NCBI RefSeq assembly: GCF_005924265.1
Contig: NZ_VCLB01000002.1
Span: 310,001 to 374,000 of the forward strand
Direction of reading: 5' to 3'
Length of the DNA stretch: 64,000 nt
Origin: Martelella lutilitoris
Lineage (GTDB): Bacteria; Pseudomonadota; Alphaproteobacteria; Rhizobiales; Rhizobiaceae
Under the pieces are notes generated by a model. That model saw only the letters and a program-made list of their open reading frames with translations, searched no databases and was not told the origin of the DNA. The translations under genes and the position numbers were made by a program. Numbering within the stretch: the stretch's first letter is position 1; each line of letters begins with the position of its first letter. Below, in pieces: positions 50,363 to 58,461 of this stretch.

Positions 50363-51623
50363 GGCCGGTTTGACGATTGCGGGCGTGATCGCCGCCCTTG
50401 CTGCGGCCGGCGGCACCCTGGCGCAGCAGGAGACAGGCCAGGCCGCGCCGAAACCGCCATTTCAGATGACCGAGACGCAGACGCCGCCGGCGGCCGCGCA
50501 ATCCCCCGAGCAACCGGCAATGCAGCAACCGGCAACGCAGCAACCGGCAGCGCAGGAAGCGGCCTCTGACGACCAACCCGCGCCGGAACCGGAGGCGCCA
50601 TCGACGCAGGAGACGCCAGCGCCCGAAGCTGCGGCATCCCCCCGACAGGCCGCTTCGGGCTCGCTTTATGGCTGCACCGGCCTCGAAAGCCTGGACCCGG
50701 CCGTGCTGGAAGGTGCCAACGGGTTCTTCTTCACGGTGAAGGACGATATCGCCATGCAGCAGGTCGCTGATCCTGCCCTCGTCGAGAGCATCAGCGATCT
50801 TGCGAAGCGTCTGCGCCAGCGCGGCACGGTTCTCGTCTACGCCCCCGTGCCCAGCAAGAGCCAGGCCATGCCCGATGACGTGCCCGATTCCGCATGGGTC
50901 TACGGCTACAACGAGACGGTCAATGAGGAGATCTATGCGCAGGCTCTGTCGCGGCTGAAGGCTGCGAGCGTCGTCGTTGTCGATCTGCAGTCGGCGCTCA
51001 GAAAGGCCGATCCGGCAACGCCGCCGTTCCAGAAGGCCGATCCTTTGTGGACGCCGGAGGGCGCGCGGCTTGCGGCGGAGGCCGTGGCGGCGGAGATCAA
51101 GGCGCTTCCGGCCTACCGCAAGGCGAACCTGATGACGTTCAAAACCACCGAACAGGACGAGATTTCGCGCCCCTCCGACCTGCGCACGGCGCTGCAGACC
51201 CATTGCAGCGCGCCGCTGCCGGCGGTCCGCGAGAAACGGTTCGAGACGACGGGCCAGGAGGCCTATGCCGCCGACAGGCCGTTCAACGTGCTGGGCTCCG
51301 ACGCGCCCGCGCCTGCGGTTCTCGTCGGGTCGCGCTTTTCAGCCGGCGGCCAGAGCCATTTCGACGGGTTCCTGAGACAGGCGTCAGGTCTCGACGTGGC
51401 CAATCGCGCAAGCGCGGATGCCTATCCGTTCCAGTCGATCGACGCCTATCTGAAGTCGCAGGAGTTCCAGGACCATCCACCGCTGTTCCTGATCTGGGAA
51501 GTGCCGGCCGGCGCCAACCTGGCCCGGTTCGGCCCGCTGCCCTGGCTGACGCTCTCCGCCAACGCGGCCGGTGACTGCTCGGCCGAACACGCGACTTGCG
51601 GCAAAAGCGGAGCGGATGAATGA
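50355..51623 (+). CDS. AlgX/AlgJ-like SGNH protein lacking catalytic residues
   Basis: 422 residues: N-terminal signal or anchor, a Pro/Gln/Ala-rich low-complexity linker (31-100, partly encoded by a 15-bp tandem repeat), then an AlgX/AlgJ-type SGNH domain (NGFFFTVKDDIA, LVYAPVPSKSQ, VVVVDLQSALRKA). In active family members Asp and His lie in D-x-H-W-T-P and the Ser in G-T-S-(Y/F)-S. Here the first reads D229-P-L231-W-T-P and the second G325-S-R327-F-S, so His and Ser are both replaced. It is unlikely to acetylate. It overlaps the algK-like start by four bases. Confidence 0.78.
   Translation: MNKAGLTIAGVIAALAAAGGTLAQQETGQAAPKPPFQMTETQTPPAAAQSPEQPAMQQPATQQPAAQEAASDDQPAPEPEAPSTQETPAPEAAASPRQAASGSLYGCTGLESLDPAVLEGANGFFFTVKDDIAMQQVADPALVESISDLAKRLRQRGTVLVYAPVPSKSQAMPDDVPDSAWVYGYNETVNEEIYAQALSRLKAASVVVVDLQSALRKADPATPPFQKADPLWTPEGARLAAEAVAAEIKALPAYRKANLMTFKTTEQDEISRPSDLRTALQTHCSAPLPAVREKRFETTGQEAYAADRPFNVLGSDAPAPAVLVGSRFSAGGQSHFDGFLRQASGLDVANRASADAYPFQSIDAYLKSQEFQDHPPLFLIWEVPAGANLARFGPLPWLTLSANAAGDCSAEHATCGKSGADE
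50511..50555 (+). repeat. 15-bp tandem repeat, three copies, inside the AlgX/J-like gene
   Basis: Units CAACCGGCAATGCAG, CAACCGGCAACGCAG and CAACCGGCAGCGCAG encode the repeated pentapeptide Q-P-A-x-Q in the linker. Copy number could change without shifting frame, so linker length may vary between strains. Confidence 0.9.
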
Positions 51624-54397
51624 CGGAGCATGCCAACACCGCCGGCAGCAGGATTTTCCGCGTCGCATTCGCCGTCCTTTTAAGCGCCGTCGTCTTCTCC
51701 GCAGGCGTCTCGACAGCCTATGCCGAAAAGCCGGCGATCGATTTTAGGCCGCCGGATATCCAGCCGGCCAAGGTCTGCGCGCAGCGCAAGTCCGACGACA
51801 TGCTGAAACTGCAATGGTCCTCCTGGGACGGGGAGCGCCTGCCCCCGGGCATCGAATATCGCGATCTCGACACCGAACTGGCGCGGCTGCGCAATATCGA
51901 CGCGAACAAGTATTTCGACACCATCAAGAAGGCCTATAACCTCCGGGCCAAGGTTGATCCCTATTACAACCGCACGGCCTATCTGCTCGACATGATCTCC
52001 CTCTATGTAAAGGCCGAGCGTTTCGCCGACCTGCGCGAGACCGGCTTTGTCGCCGAGCTGGAGGCAACCGGGCCGGCAGCTTCGGCGGCGACCGTCAATT
52101 TCCTCGGCGATCTCTATCTCGAAGGCCGCGCCGTGCCGCAAAACGAGCAGCGCGGCCTGCAGCGCAAGCTCCAGGCCGCCTATAACGGCAATCCGAACGC
52201 CGTTCTCGACCTTGCCGAGCGGACGGCCATGGGGCAGAGCGTGCCGGGTTGGGACATGCCGCCCAAGCTTGCCTTCACCCTCGGCTTTTCCTCGCTCCTC
52301 GGCAATCTCGATAGCGGCATATGCGAACGCGTGCGCCGTATCGCCCGGGCTTTCGAGACGGGCGAGGTCATTGCCCAGGATCATGCGCTGGCGGAGGAGT
52401 GGTACCGTTTCGCCGCCGAGCTCGGCGATCCGGAGGCGGCCTGGAAGGCCGCGCGCTATCAGCTTTCCGGCGACGGGCTCGCGCAGGACGATACGCTTTT
52501 AATGCGGTATCTGACCCAGGCTTACGAAGCCGGCATCGTTCCGGCGCGCCTTGCCATGGGATCGCTTTACGAACAGGGACGGCTGCTGACCCAGGATCCG
52601 GTCGCGGCGATGCGCATCTATGACGCGCTTGCCGCCGACGGCAGTGAGGACGGGCTGATCGCCGCGATCAGGCTGCAGGAAAGGCAGGGCATTGTCACGG
52701 AAGAGGACAAGCAGAAATATCGAGAGCGGCTGGTGACGCTGGCGCGCTTTCCCGATGCGCCCGGCTGGCCCTTCTCACGGCTCGGGACGATGCTGCAGGA
52801 CGAATCCGGGCTGTTTGCCCAGGAAAGCGCGCGCGAAAACCTGTTTCAGGAGGCGGCGAAGCGCGATGATCCCGAGGGTAAGCTGCAACTCGGTCGCCTC
52901 TACCTTCAACGCGGCGATGAGGCCGACCGGCAGAAGGCGATCGCGCTGTTTGAAGATCTGGTGGCCGAGGACGGCAAGTCGCTCGCCATCGATGATCTGA
53001 GAAACGCGCTTCTGTGCCGTGCGCCGGACGGTCCCGAGACGGACCGGTGGGCGCCGTGGCAGGCGCTTGACCCCGACAATCTTCCGGAACTGCCGGACCA
53101 TATCGAAGCCAAGGACCTGGCGAAACCCGAGATTGCCGACGCCCTGGCGCGTCTGCAGGCGGCAGCGCTCGGCGGCAGCGGCCAGGCGGCGGGCCGGCTG
53201 ACGACGATCCTCTCCGATCTCAAGCCCACGCAATTCGAGGATATTGTCGCCCACTGGCGGGCGATGATGACGGGCAGGGCCGGCGGCGAGGCTTCCGTGC
53301 TTCAGGCGGCCTATGCGGCCGCACCCGATGATGCCAGCCGTACGGACGTCTTCGATGCGCTGAAGGCCCTTGCCGATGGCGGTGACCCCTACGCCAAGAC
53401 CGCGCTTGCGGAAATCTACCTGGCCGACGTGCCGGCCGACGAAGTCATTGACGACGAGACGCTGGAAAAGGCGACGGACCTGATCGAGGCGGTCGGCGGC
53501 AGCGTCAAGGGATCAAGCCTCTGGCGGCTGGACGACGCCTATCGCGCGGCCGGCAAGAAACAGTTCCAGCCCTCCGACGCCATGTTGGCCGAGATCGCGA
53601 CGGTCGGGGATTTCGAGGCGATGCTGTTTGCAGCCGCGCGTTCGGCGGACGAGGAAACGGCGGATTTCTACTATGACCGCGCTCTTTCCATCATGCCCTG
53701 CGACCTCAATGCGCTGGCGCGCAAGGCGCGCTACGCGCTCGATGCCGGAAGACCGGACGACGCGCTCAATGCGCTTGACGCGGCGCTGGCGCTCTCGCCG
53801 GAACAGGCCTGGCAGCAGGTCAAGCTTGCCGATATCTATCTGGCGCTCGGGTCAATCGATGACCGGAAAGAGGCCTATGATCTCTATGTCGCCGCCTTTC
53901 GCCAGGGTTACGAACCGGCGGTCTGGCGGTTGCTCGACTGGTTCTCGAGCGGCGACGGGCCGTTCTACGACGAGGCGCTACACGAGGAACTGCTGCTCCA
54001 CCAGCTGAGAAATGCAAGTCCGGCCGCGCTCTACAGCGCTGTGGCAAAGCTCAGGAGCGCGCCGAAAAGCGTGTTCGACAATGTGCTGGCCCAATTCGAT
54101 CTCAAGGATGCCTATCGGAGCGCGGCCAACGCCGGAGAACCGGTCGCCATGCGCGAGCTTTCCAAGCTCCTGCTGCAGGACGGTTCGACGCCGGACGATG
54201 TGAAGGAGGCGGCGAAGTGGCTCACCGGCGCGGCGAGTGCCGGCGATCCCGAAGCCATGATGATGCTGGCACAATCCTATGCTTTCGGGCTCGGCGTCGA
54301 GCCCTCGGCGGAAAAGGCGCGGCAATGGCTGCAGGCCGCAGCCAGCGCCGGAGACGAGACGGCGGGGACCTTGCTCTCCATCATGCGCGTACAGTAG
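51620..54397 (+). CDS. algK: Giant AlgK-like Sel1/TPR scaffold protein
   Basis: 925 residues, about twice Pseudomonas AlgK. A signal peptide (IFRVAFAVLLSAVVFSAGVS, cleavage near AYA, no lipobox) is followed by Sel1/TPR solenoid repeats along most of the length. Examples are EWYRFAAELGDPEAAWKAARYQLSGDGLAQ (about 255), ENLFQEAAKRDDPEGKLQLGRLYLQRGD (about 410), a classical TPR DALNALDAALALSPEQAWQQVKLADIYLALG (about 713), and WLTGAASAGDPEAMMMLAQSYAFGLGVEP (about 868). AlgK organises the periplasmic alginate complex and helps place the outer-membrane exporter. Here the protein may span more of the envelope or replace missing partners. It overlaps the preceding gene by four bases. Confidence 0.8.
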   Translation: MTEHANTAGSRIFRVAFAVLLSAVVFSAGVSTAYAEKPAIDFRPPDIQPAKVCAQRKSDDMLKLQWSSWDGERLPPGIEYRDLDTELARLRNIDANKYFDTIKKAYNLRAKVDPYYNRTAYLLDMISLYVKAERFADLRETGFVAELEATGPAASAATVNFLGDLYLEGRAVPQNEQRGLQRKLQAAYNGNPNAVLDLAERTAMGQSVPGWDMPPKLAFTLGFSSLLGNLDSGICERVRRIARAFETGEVIAQDHALAEEWYRFAAELGDPEAAWKAARYQLSGDGLAQDDTLLMRYLTQAYEAGIVPARLAMGSLYEQGRLLTQDPVAAMRIYDALAADGSEDGLIAAIRLQERQGIVTEEDKQKYRERLVTLARFPDAPGWPFSRLGTMLQDESGLFAQESARENLFQEAAKRDDPEGKLQLGRLYLQRGDEADRQKAIALFEDLVAEDGKSLAIDDLRNALLCRAPDGPETDRWAPWQALDPDNLPELPDHIEAKDLAKPEIADALARLQAAALGGSGQAAGRLTTILSDLKPTQFEDIVAHWRAMMTGRAGGEASVLQAAYAAAPDDASRTDVFDALKALADGGDPYAKTALAEIYLADVPADEVIDDETLEKATDLIEAVGGSVKGSSLWRLDDAYRAAGKKQFQPSDAMLAEIATVGDFEAMLFAAARSADEETADFYYDRALSIMPCDLNALARKARYALDAGRPDDALNALDAALALSPEQAWQQVKLADIYLALGSIDDRKEAYDLYVAAFRQGYEPAVWRLLDWFSSGDGPFYDEALHEELLLHQLRNASPAALYSAVAKLRSAPKSVFDNVLAQFDLKDAYRSAANAGEPVAMRELSKLLLQDGSTPDDVKEAAKWLTGAASAGDPEAMMMLAQSYAFGLGVEPSAEKARQWLQAAASAGDETAGTLLSIMRVQ

Positions 54398-54437
54398 ACA
54401 TCATTGAGCATTGGCACCGACCGAAAGGGAGCCCGAT

Positions 54438-55604
54438 TTGGCCGAATTCAGCAGCGAGCGAGAGCAGTCCGGCTTTGGACGCCTCTCGAACCGGTTATAT
54501 TCCGGTCCTTTCAGGTTCCGCCGCAACCTCTTTCTCGCAGGCGCCGCAGTGATCCTTGCCGCTGCCGCCGAGCCGCCCGCGCCCGATGCCGACAGCGATG
54601 CCTGTCCCGTCTTCCCCGCGCCGACCGTGACGCTCGATTATGGCAGCCGTTACGAGGAAAGCAGCAGCGACCGTTCCGAGCTCGATTCGGCGGGCAACGA
54701 GGAAGTGGATCTGGCGCTCAAGGATGCCGATGAATTCATCAGGCAGCTGGACGGGCTCGCCAATGACGCGCTGGTCAATCCGGTGCTAGCCAAGACAAGG
54801 GCGGATTGCGTCATCTCGGGCATCGCCGTCTGGGCCAATGCCGGCGCCTTCAGCGCGCTTGAGACGGAGAACGCGAAGATGACCTATGCCTCGCGGGTGG
54901 GCGGCATTGCCAGCGCCTACCGGCAGGTGCGCGACAAGACCGAGGACCTTTCCGAGGAGAAGACGGCGATCGAGGCCTGGTTGCGGAAGAATGCCGATTT
55001 CCTGACGGATTACTGGAGCAATGACGCGCCGCCCAAGGCGAAGATGGGCAACCTCAGACTCTGGGCCGCCTTTGCCGTGACGGAGGCGGCGCTGATCCTG
55101 CGCGAGCCCGAATATATCAACTGGGCGCTCGACAGCCAGCGCACCATTCTCGCGACGGTGGACGAAAACGGCAGCATGCCCTACGAGATGCGGCGCGGCG
55201 CCTATGCGCTCCACTACCAGCTTCACGCGCTGGCCCCGCTCACGGCTTCGGCGGCGCTGATCTGCCACAACGACTACACCTATTCCAAAGACGAGCAGGC
55301 GGCGATCGAAAGGGCCGTCGCCTTCGCGCTTGAGGGGATCGCGGAGCCGAGCGAGGTCGCGCTGGTTGCCGGCAAGCCGCAGACGGTCAAACAGGGGCTC
55401 AACAATCAGGAGCCGTTTTCGATCGCCTTCCTCGAGGCCTATCTCAGTCTGGAAAGCGATGCGGCGCTTGACCGCAAGCTCGCGCCTCTCCGGCCCCTGT
55501 CAAACTCCAAGCTGGGCGGAGACCTGACCTTGCTCTATCGCAACAACCCGGCCATGCAGCCAGGTTGTTTTGCGCCGAAAACAGCAAAGAGCGGTGATCA
55601 ATAG
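54438..55604 (+). CDS. algL: AlgL-family (PL5) alginate lyase-like protein lacking catalytic residues
   Basis: 388 residues, aligning over its length with Pseudomonas AlgL: C-P-V-F-P-A-P at 56-62, VWANAGAF (131-138), WLRKNADFLTDYW, GNLRLWAAF (204-212), and YALHYQLHALAPL (256-268). In AlgL the corresponding segments are NNHSYWAAW and RALAYHNYALPPL, which contain the catalytic His and Tyr and the Arg. Here these positions are Leu206, His263 and Tyr256. An N-terminal hydrophobic segment (30-44) acts as signal or anchor. The start is TTG at 54438 with AAGGGAG at good spacing. It is last in the operon and convergent with the next gene by 17 bp. Confidence 0.85.
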   Translation: MAEFSSEREQSGFGRLSNRLYSGPFRFRRNLFLAGAAVILAAAAEPPAPDADSDACPVFPAPTVTLDYGSRYEESSSDRSELDSAGNEEVDLALKDADEFIRQLDGLANDALVNPVLAKTRADCVISGIAVWANAGAFSALETENAKMTYASRVGGIASAYRQVRDKTEDLSEEKTAIEAWLRKNADFLTDYWSNDAPPKAKMGNLRLWAAFAVTEAALILREPEYINWALDSQRTILATVDENGSMPYEMRRGAYALHYQLHALAPLTASAALICHNDYTYSKDEQAAIERAVAFALEGIAEPSEVALVAGKPQTVKQGLNNQEPFSIAFLEAYLSLESDAALDRKLAPLRPLSNSKLGGDLTLLYRNNPAMQPGCFAPKTAKSGDQ

Positions 55605-55621
55605 AGGGCTGGCCGGCGCCG

Positions 55622-56212
55622 TCAGCGGCAGCGCTGCAGCTGCGCTTCGTAGATCTGCGTCATCTTCTGGGCGCGGGCGGCGGCGCTTTTTGCTACCGGT
55701 CGGCTTTTCCACACGCCGCGACTATAGCCGGCATGGCCGGAGTGATAGGCGAGGTAGAGATTGTAGGGGTCGTTGAGCGCGATGCCGTTCCTGATGTGGC
55801 TTTGGTTGTGATACCAGGCGATGAAATAGATCGCATCGCCGAAATCCGTGCGGCTGACGCCGCGCTGGCCGGTGCGGCTCTTGTATTCGGCCCAGGTGCC
55901 GTCAAGCGCCTGCGAATAGCCGAGCGCGCTGGAGGCGCGGGGACCGGGTATGAAGCCGAGGATTTTCTTGCGCGGCGGACGGGCATGGCTGTCGAAGGAA
56001 GACTCGACATAGATCGTCGCCATCAAAACGGAAACGGGAACGCCGTAGTCGCGCGAGGCCTTCTCGGCGTCGCGGCGCCAGTTTTCGAAGATCCCGTTCT
56101 TCTGGGCGAAAATCGCGCAGCTGTTACCGACATTGCTGACGGTCGTTGAGCAACCCGTCAGAACGGCCAGGCAGAACACTGCAAAGACAATCTTCAAGCG
56201 CGAAATAGACAT
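55622..56212 (-). CDS. Lytic transglycosylase (SLT)-domain lipoprotein
   Basis: 196 residues: lipoprotein signal with lipobox (VLTGC, Cys21), then a lysozyme-like SLT domain with the catalytic Glu70 in ATIYVESSFDSHA, the S-A-L-G-Y-S-Q motif (family G-L-M-Q equivalent), DFGDAIYFIAWYHN and LYLAYHSGHAGYSRG. It would cleave peptidoglycan glycan strands, perhaps to make room for an envelope machine. It faces the alg-like operon tail-to-tail, so a functional link is possible but not required. Confidence 0.85.
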   Translation of the reverse strand: MSISRLKIVFAVFCLAVLTGCSTTVSNVGNSCAIFAQKNGIFENWRRDAEKASRDYGVPVSVLMATIYVESSFDSHARPPRKKILGFIPGPRASSALGYSQALDGTWAEYKSRTGQRGVSRTDFGDAIYFIAWYHNQSHIRNGIALNDPYNLYLAYHSGHAGYSRGVWKSRPVAKSAAARAQKMTQIYEAQLQRCR

Positions 56213-56349
56213 GAGGCATGGTCTACGCGCGGGACCTTAAGGAAAGGTTTTTAAGAATGGTTAACGCCCGCATTGTTTTTCGCCGCTGCGGCCTGAAGGA
56301 GCGTCCGGCCGGCCTTTCCCGGCAATGCCGATTTCTTTCAACTTAATCT

Positions 56350-56378
56350 TTGACAGACGGGCGGCATGACGATAAGGG
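56350..56378 (+). promoter_or_regulatory. Probable sigma-70 promoter of the TIGR02300 gene
   Basis: A perfect -35 TTGACA (56350-56355) is followed 15-17 bases later by GATAAGGG (56371-56378), a weak -10 of the kind tolerated in alphaproteobacteria. It lies about 85 bp before the start codon. Confidence 0.4.
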
Positions 56379-56462
56379 GACCGCCTGAAGATGAAGCGCA
56401 ATGATCAGCGCATTTCGATCGGCGAAAGCCAGCCTTCAACCGCAACATGAGAGGGTTTGAAC

Positions 56463-56855
56463 GTGGCGAAAGCGGAACTTGGCACAAAAAGAACATGCCC
56501 GGATACGGGCAAGAAATTCTACGACCTCAACAAGAATCCGGTGGTTTCGCCCTATTCGGGCAATTCCTGGCCGCTGAGCTATTTTGAGGATGAGGCTTCG
56601 ATCGCCGTTGTCGAAAGCGAGGAAGAGGAAAACGAGGTTGCGGAAGTCGACGCCGAAAACGGCAACGGCGAGATGGGCGCGATCGCGGAATCAGACGATG
56701 ACAGCCCCTCCGACAACATTCCCAATGTTGACGGCGACGATGATGACGACGTGGATGTCGATGACGACGACGACACCTTCCTTGAGACCGATGATGACGA
56801 CGATGACGACGTCTCCGATATCATCGGCGTTTCGGACGACGACGACGACAACTGA
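56463..56855 (+). CDS. TIGR02300-family acidic protein
   Basis: 130 residues. The N-terminus has the family's signature (AKAELGTKRTCPDTGKKFYD, then LNKNPVVSPYSG), followed by a long acidic tail with runs of Asp (from about residue 85 to the end). The conserved head is found throughout alphaproteobacteria; the function is unknown. The Cys and the basic/aromatic head may bind metal or RNA, and the poly-Asp tail may bind cations. The start is GTG at 56463 with GAGAGG eight bases upstream. It is monocistronic, with its own promoter-like element and terminator. Confidence 0.92.
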   Translation: MAKAELGTKRTCPDTGKKFYDLNKNPVVSPYSGNSWPLSYFEDEASIAVVESEEEENEVAEVDAENGNGEMGAIAESDDDSPSDNIPNVDGDDDDDVDVDDDDDTFLETDDDDDDDVSDIIGVSDDDDDN

Positions 56856-56894
56856 TCCTCTCGGTTGAGGGCTTTATCGCACTGACTTTGCAAG

Positions 56895-56925
56895 CCGTCG
56901 GATCGTCAGATCCGGCGGTTTTTTT
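56895..56925 (+). terminator. Intrinsic terminator of the TIGR02300 gene
   Basis: Stem CCGTCGGATC (56895-56904) with GATCCGGCGG (56909-56918), one G-U pair, GTCA loop, then seven T. The rest of the gap up to the tRNA at 57161 (about 235 bp) shows no gene; its T-rich part near 57050-57075 may hold the tRNA promoter. Confidence 0.92.
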
Positions 56926-57160
56926 CTTACAACGCGTCGGGCTGCATGGGCCATATCCTGCAGAAGCCGTCGCTTGAAATGTCTTCGGTTTTTGACATGA
57001 CTGCCATTCGGAGCGACGTTCCGCGTTCTCTTGGGAGACGGTACGCACTTTTTTTCAGACATTGTTTTTTTATGGCTTGCATCCACTGAGAATCGACAGT
57101 AATAAGCCGCCACCCGACGCGATAAGCGTCGCTTCGAACCGCTAAGGCGGTCTGGAGGTT

Positions 57161-57236
57161 GGGGCTATAGCTCAGCTGGGAGAGCGCCTGCATGGCATGC
57201 AGGAGGTCAGCGGTTCGATCCCGCTTAGCTCCACCA
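57161..57236 (+). tRNA. tRNA-Ala (GGC anticodon)
   Basis: Acceptor GGGGCTA with TAGCTCC, D arm GCTC/GAGC, anticodon stem CCTGC/GCAGG with loop ATGGCAT (anticodon GGC), T arm GCGG-TTCGATC-CCGC, and encoded ACCA end. Confidence 0.97.
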
Positions 57237-57490
57237 AATTTTCCTTTTCCATCCGTTCTCTGCTTTCCGATGCGAATAGTGTCGGCTCGCCTCCTGCCGG
57301 CATCCGTCATGTACTTTCTGGCATCGACAGTATACTCGGTTAGCCTGGCATCACGTTGCGGGTCGCGCGCCCTGCGGGAGACTTCAAGTCGACCGCTTCG
57401 CGGGCAGGCAGTGACCGCGAAGCTCGTGAAGCCGCAACAGGAAAAGACGGAGCGGAAAGGCTTTTCCGCTCGCGGCAGTTGGAAGAGAGC

Positions 57491-58294
57491 ATGAGCGAAG
57501 AAAACATTGAGAATGTCGCGGCCGCCTTTGTTGAAGCGCGCCGCGCAGCGACGCCCCTTGAGGCCTTCCCCGGCGATCTCCCGGAAACCCTTGAAGAGGC
57601 GTACCGGGTGCAGGACAGGGCGCTTCAGCTTGACGGCCGCCCGGTTGCCGGATGGAAGGTTGCCGGCGTGCATCCCGATCTTCAGCAGACGCTCGGCGCG
57701 ACGCGCCTCGTCGGTCCGATCTTCGCCGATAATGTCCATCACCGGCCGGAAGGCGGCGTGGCCGAGGCTGCGGTCTTCGACGGCGGGTTCGCAGCGCTTG
57801 AGGCGGAATTCGCCGCCGTCTTCGCAAAGGATCTGGAGCCTGCCGAAGATGGTTTTTCCAATGCGGTCATCCTTTCCGCGCTTTCCGGCCTTCACGCCGG
57901 CGCGGAGATCGCCTCGTCGCCGCTGCCGAGCCTCAACGCTCTCGGCCCGTGCGCCGTCGTCAGTGACCACGGCAATAATGCCGGCGCGATTGTCGGTCCG
58001 GTGATCGCAGACTGGGAAGAGCTTGACCTTGAAGCAATGACCTCCCGCATGTTCGTCGATGGCGCGCTTGCGGGCGAAGGATCGGCCGCCAAGCCCGCCG
58101 GCGGGCCGTTCGAATCGATCCGCCAGCTTGCTGAAATCCTCCTGAGGCGCGGTCGCAAGATCAGGAAGGGCGATATCGTTCTGACTGGCATGACGACGGG
58201 CATTCACGCCGTGACACCAGGGGCAACCGCCCGCGTCGAATTCGCCGGCGCTGCTGTCTTCGAGATCGCGGTAAAAGCGGCTAAGCCGCGCTGA
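57491..58294 (+). CDS. 2-keto-4-pentenoate hydratase / FAH-superfamily (MhpD-like) enzyme
   Basis: 267 residues: AYRVQDRALQLDGRPVAGWKVAGVHPDLQ at the N-terminus, GGFAALEAEFAAVFAKDL carrying two metal-binding acidic residues (E-A-E), SDHGNNAGAIVGP, and KGDIVLTGMTTGIHAVTPGATARVEF at the C-terminus. These are features of the hydratase/decarboxylase branch used in meta-cleavage of aromatics. No pathway neighbours occur, so the substrate is open; related proteins also act on other 2-keto acids. The start at 57491 follows GGAAGAG; the frame extends upstream without homology. It is 254 bp after the tRNA and may use a separate promoter. Confidence 0.78.
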   Translation: MSEENIENVAAAFVEARRAATPLEAFPGDLPETLEEAYRVQDRALQLDGRPVAGWKVAGVHPDLQQTLGATRLVGPIFADNVHHRPEGGVAEAAVFDGGFAALEAEFAAVFAKDLEPAEDGFSNAVILSALSGLHAGAEIASSPLPSLNALGPCAVVSDHGNNAGAIVGPVIADWEELDLEAMTSRMFVDGALAGEGSAAKPAGGPFESIRQLAEILLRRGRKIRKGDIVLTGMTTGIHAVTPGATARVEFAGAAVFEIAVKAAKPR

Positions 58295-58461
58295 CGCGAC
58301 GGTTGCAAGCTGCCGGTCTGCGGGCAGCGCGCTTTACCGGCCGTCGCCCTGCTCCTCTTCCGACGCGCAAGGGTCGACCCTGCGCGACAAGGCGAACATC
58401 GCCGCAAAAACATCGGCCTTCAACGCGTTCCAACAGCTTTCCTCAACCTGTTTGCCTCCGT

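Noticed and set aside
42558-55604. Reading the degenerate alg genes as pseudogenes
   Set aside because: All frames are full length with overlapping starts and stops and good structural conservation outside the active sites, which does not look like random decay.
56221-56262. CtrA-like site upstream of the SLT lipoprotein (TTAA...TTAAC)
   Set aside because: The two TTAA elements are 6 bases apart, not 7. Using the 7-base spacing requires TTTA for the first half, too weak to call.
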